Assembly: GCA_021798855.1 (NCBI GenBank)
Contig: JAJZBP010000146.1
Coordinates: forward strand, 1 to 5,663
DNA length: 5,663 nucleotides
Direction: 5' to 3'
From: Bacillota bacterium
GTDB lineage: Bacteria > Bacillota > Sulfobacillia > JAJZIM01 > JAJZBP01
A program made the translations under genes and the position numbers. Each line of letters opens with the position of its first letter. The first letter of the stretch is position 1. Positions 4,861 through 5,663 of this stretch are shown here, piece after piece. Below the pieces are notes generated by a model that was not told the origin of the DNA, made no database searches, and saw only the letters and a program-made list of their open reading frames with translations.

Positions 4861-5634
4861 CTACGGGTTATTGGAGGCGTGGCGCAGGAGTTCGTTCAGG
4901 GTGACCAGGTGGTATCCGTCTTTGCGCAGTCCGGCGATGATGGCGGGGAGGGCCAGGTCGGTCTGTTTGCAGGTGTCGCTTGCGTGGAGGAGGATGATGT
5001 CGCCCGGGTGGGCTTTGGTCAGCACGCGGTTGGTGATCACGCCGACGCCGGGGTTCATCCAGTCCAGGGAATCGCTGCCCCAGATGACGGTGGTGTAGCC
5101 GAGGGACGCGGCCACCTGAAGGGATTGCCGGTTGTAGTCGCCGTTGGGTGGGCGGATGAAGGTCGGCGACTTTCCGGTCAGGGACTTGAGGATGTCGCCC
5201 GCCTGGGTGATGTTTTCGGCGACCCCGCCGGCGGAGAGTTTGCTGAAGTCGACGTGTTGCTGTCCGTGGCTTTCCACCTGGAACCCGTCCCTGACGATGC
5301 GGGCCACGATGCCGGGATGGGTTTTGGCCCAGGGACCCGACAGGAAGAAGGTGGCGGGAACCCGTTCCCGTTCCAAAATGGTCAGGATTTTGGGTGGCAT
5401 CACTTCCCCCCAACTGATGTCGAAGGTCAGGGCCAGTTCACGATGCCGGGTGGCCACGGTGCGTAAAGGTGATTCCCGCGCGGCCTGGGCGGTCGGGGCG
5501 GCCGGGGAGGTCCGGCCGGTGGGGAAGAGGTGAAGGGAAAAGGCGGCCAGGAGAGCGAGGAGGACCACCGCGACGAGGGTCCGGGAAGAACCTGTGTGTT
5601 GGGCGAAGGCCGAGAAACGAAATGGTTTTCGCAA
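4861..5634 (-). CDS. pdaB: PdaB-type polysaccharide deacetylase (sporulation)
   Basis: This is a membrane-anchored NodB-fold polysaccharide deacetylase of 257 residues, closest in pattern to PdaB (YbaN) of spore formers, a protein needed for keeping spores stable. Residues about 19-37 form a single N-terminal membrane helix (LVAVVLLALLAAFSLHLF), followed by an Ala/Pro linker and the catalytic domain from ~66. Motifs: TFDISWG (70-76) in place of the usual TFDDGP, SHGQQH (122-127), RPPNG (161-165), DSLDW (188-192) and LLHAS (215-219). The TFDISWG form, lacking the second Asp of motif 1, is typical of PdaB and is not a defect of this copy. The start is TTG at 5634, supported by an exceptionally long Shine-Dalgarno. 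The gene stops at TAG (complement of 4861-4863) and converges on the yebC side. Its promoter is outside the window. Confidence 0.94.
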   Translation of the reverse strand: MRKPFRFSAFAQHTGSSRTLVAVVLLALLAAFSLHLFPTGRTSPAAPTAQAARESPLRTVATRHRELALTFDISWGEVMPPKILTILERERVPATFFLSGPWAKTHPGIVARIVRDGFQVESHGQQHVDFSKLSAGGVAENITQAGDILKSLTGKSPTFIRPPNGDYNRQSLQVAASLGYTTVIWGSDSLDWMNPGVGVITNRVLTKAHPGDIILLHASDTCKQTDLALPAIIAGLRKDGYHLVTLNELLRHASNNP

Positions 5635-5636
5635 GG

Positions 5637-5649
5637 GATCACCCCCCTT
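5637..5649 (-). promoter_or_regulatory. Extended Shine-Dalgarno of pdaB
   Basis: On the minus strand AAGGGGGGTGATC matches the Bacillus/Clostridium anti-Shine-Dalgarno complement (AAGGAGGTGATC) over 12 nt with two G-for-A changes that could still pair as G-U. Its G core ends 7 nt before TTG 5634-5632. This fixes TTG as the start and probably compensates for the weak start codon. Confidence 0.75.
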
Positions 5650-5663
5650 AGGCTTAGATCGGA

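Noticed and set aside
5415..5417. Loss of the second Asp in motif 1 of the deacetylase as evidence of inactivation
   Set aside because: TFDISWG is the usual form in PdaB-type proteins, and the other motifs are intact, so it is a subfamily trait and not decay of this copy.
4639..5466. 275-codon plus-strand frame covering the dac-tail relic and antisense of pdaB
   Set aside because: Only its first ~45 codons resemble a protein (the dac tail). The rest is the antisense of a well-supported pdaB gene.

Overview
The window (5,663 bp, strongly GC-rich coding DNA) looks like a chromosomal stretch from a spore-forming, high-GC member of the Firmicutes, probably a clostridial lineage of the Peptococcaceae/Moorella kind. 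This is an inference. It rests on a PdaB-type sporulation polysaccharide deacetylase, a DacF/DacB-like D,D-carboxypeptidase, a clear Shine-Dalgarno/16S match, frequent TTG and GTG starts, and GC-rich codon use. No rRNA, tRNA or CRISPR array was seen.

Layout, left to right. (1) 1-831 (+): 3' part of an S11-family D-Ala-D-Ala carboxypeptidase, whose 5' end lies outside the window. (2) 1008-1657 (+): an intact two-gene toxin-antitoxin module, a ribbon-helix-helix antitoxin and a VapC-like PIN toxin joined by a 4-bp ATGA overlap. (3) 1658-1831 (-): the last ~58 codons of a MazF/PemK-type toxin, without its start, N-terminal half or natural end. (4) 1871-2698 and 2737-3381 (+): a MoeB/ThiF/HesA-type adenylating enzyme, then a HAD phosphatase of the PpaX/Gph type. 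(5) 3418-3584: a 167-bp unit closed by 18-bp inverted repeats (17/18 matches) and containing several small hairpins, probably a MITE-like element or structured leader, directly upstream of yebC. (6) 3610-4356 (+): yebC with a TTG start. (7) 4409-~4800 (+): a composite relic in which the N-terminal DNA-binding part of an IS607-type serine recombinase gene, broken by a stop codon and a 7-bp tandem duplication, is joined to a degenerate copy of the 3' end of the carboxypeptidase gene at the left of the window. (8) 4861-5634 (-): pdaB, convergent with everything else, with its own candidate terminator.

The intact genes are mostly housekeeping: cell-wall/sporulation enzymes at both ends, and sulfur-carrier activation, phosphatase and YebC in the middle. 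The spaces between them hold debris of mobile or addictive genes: a mazF tail, an IS607 fragment, a duplicated dac tail and an inverted-repeat element. I found no convincing complete new system. The best leads are the TIR unit before yebC, the IS607/dac chimera, and the junction of the mazF relic with the thiF-like gene, where the adenylating enzyme seems to have lost its usual N-terminal start region.
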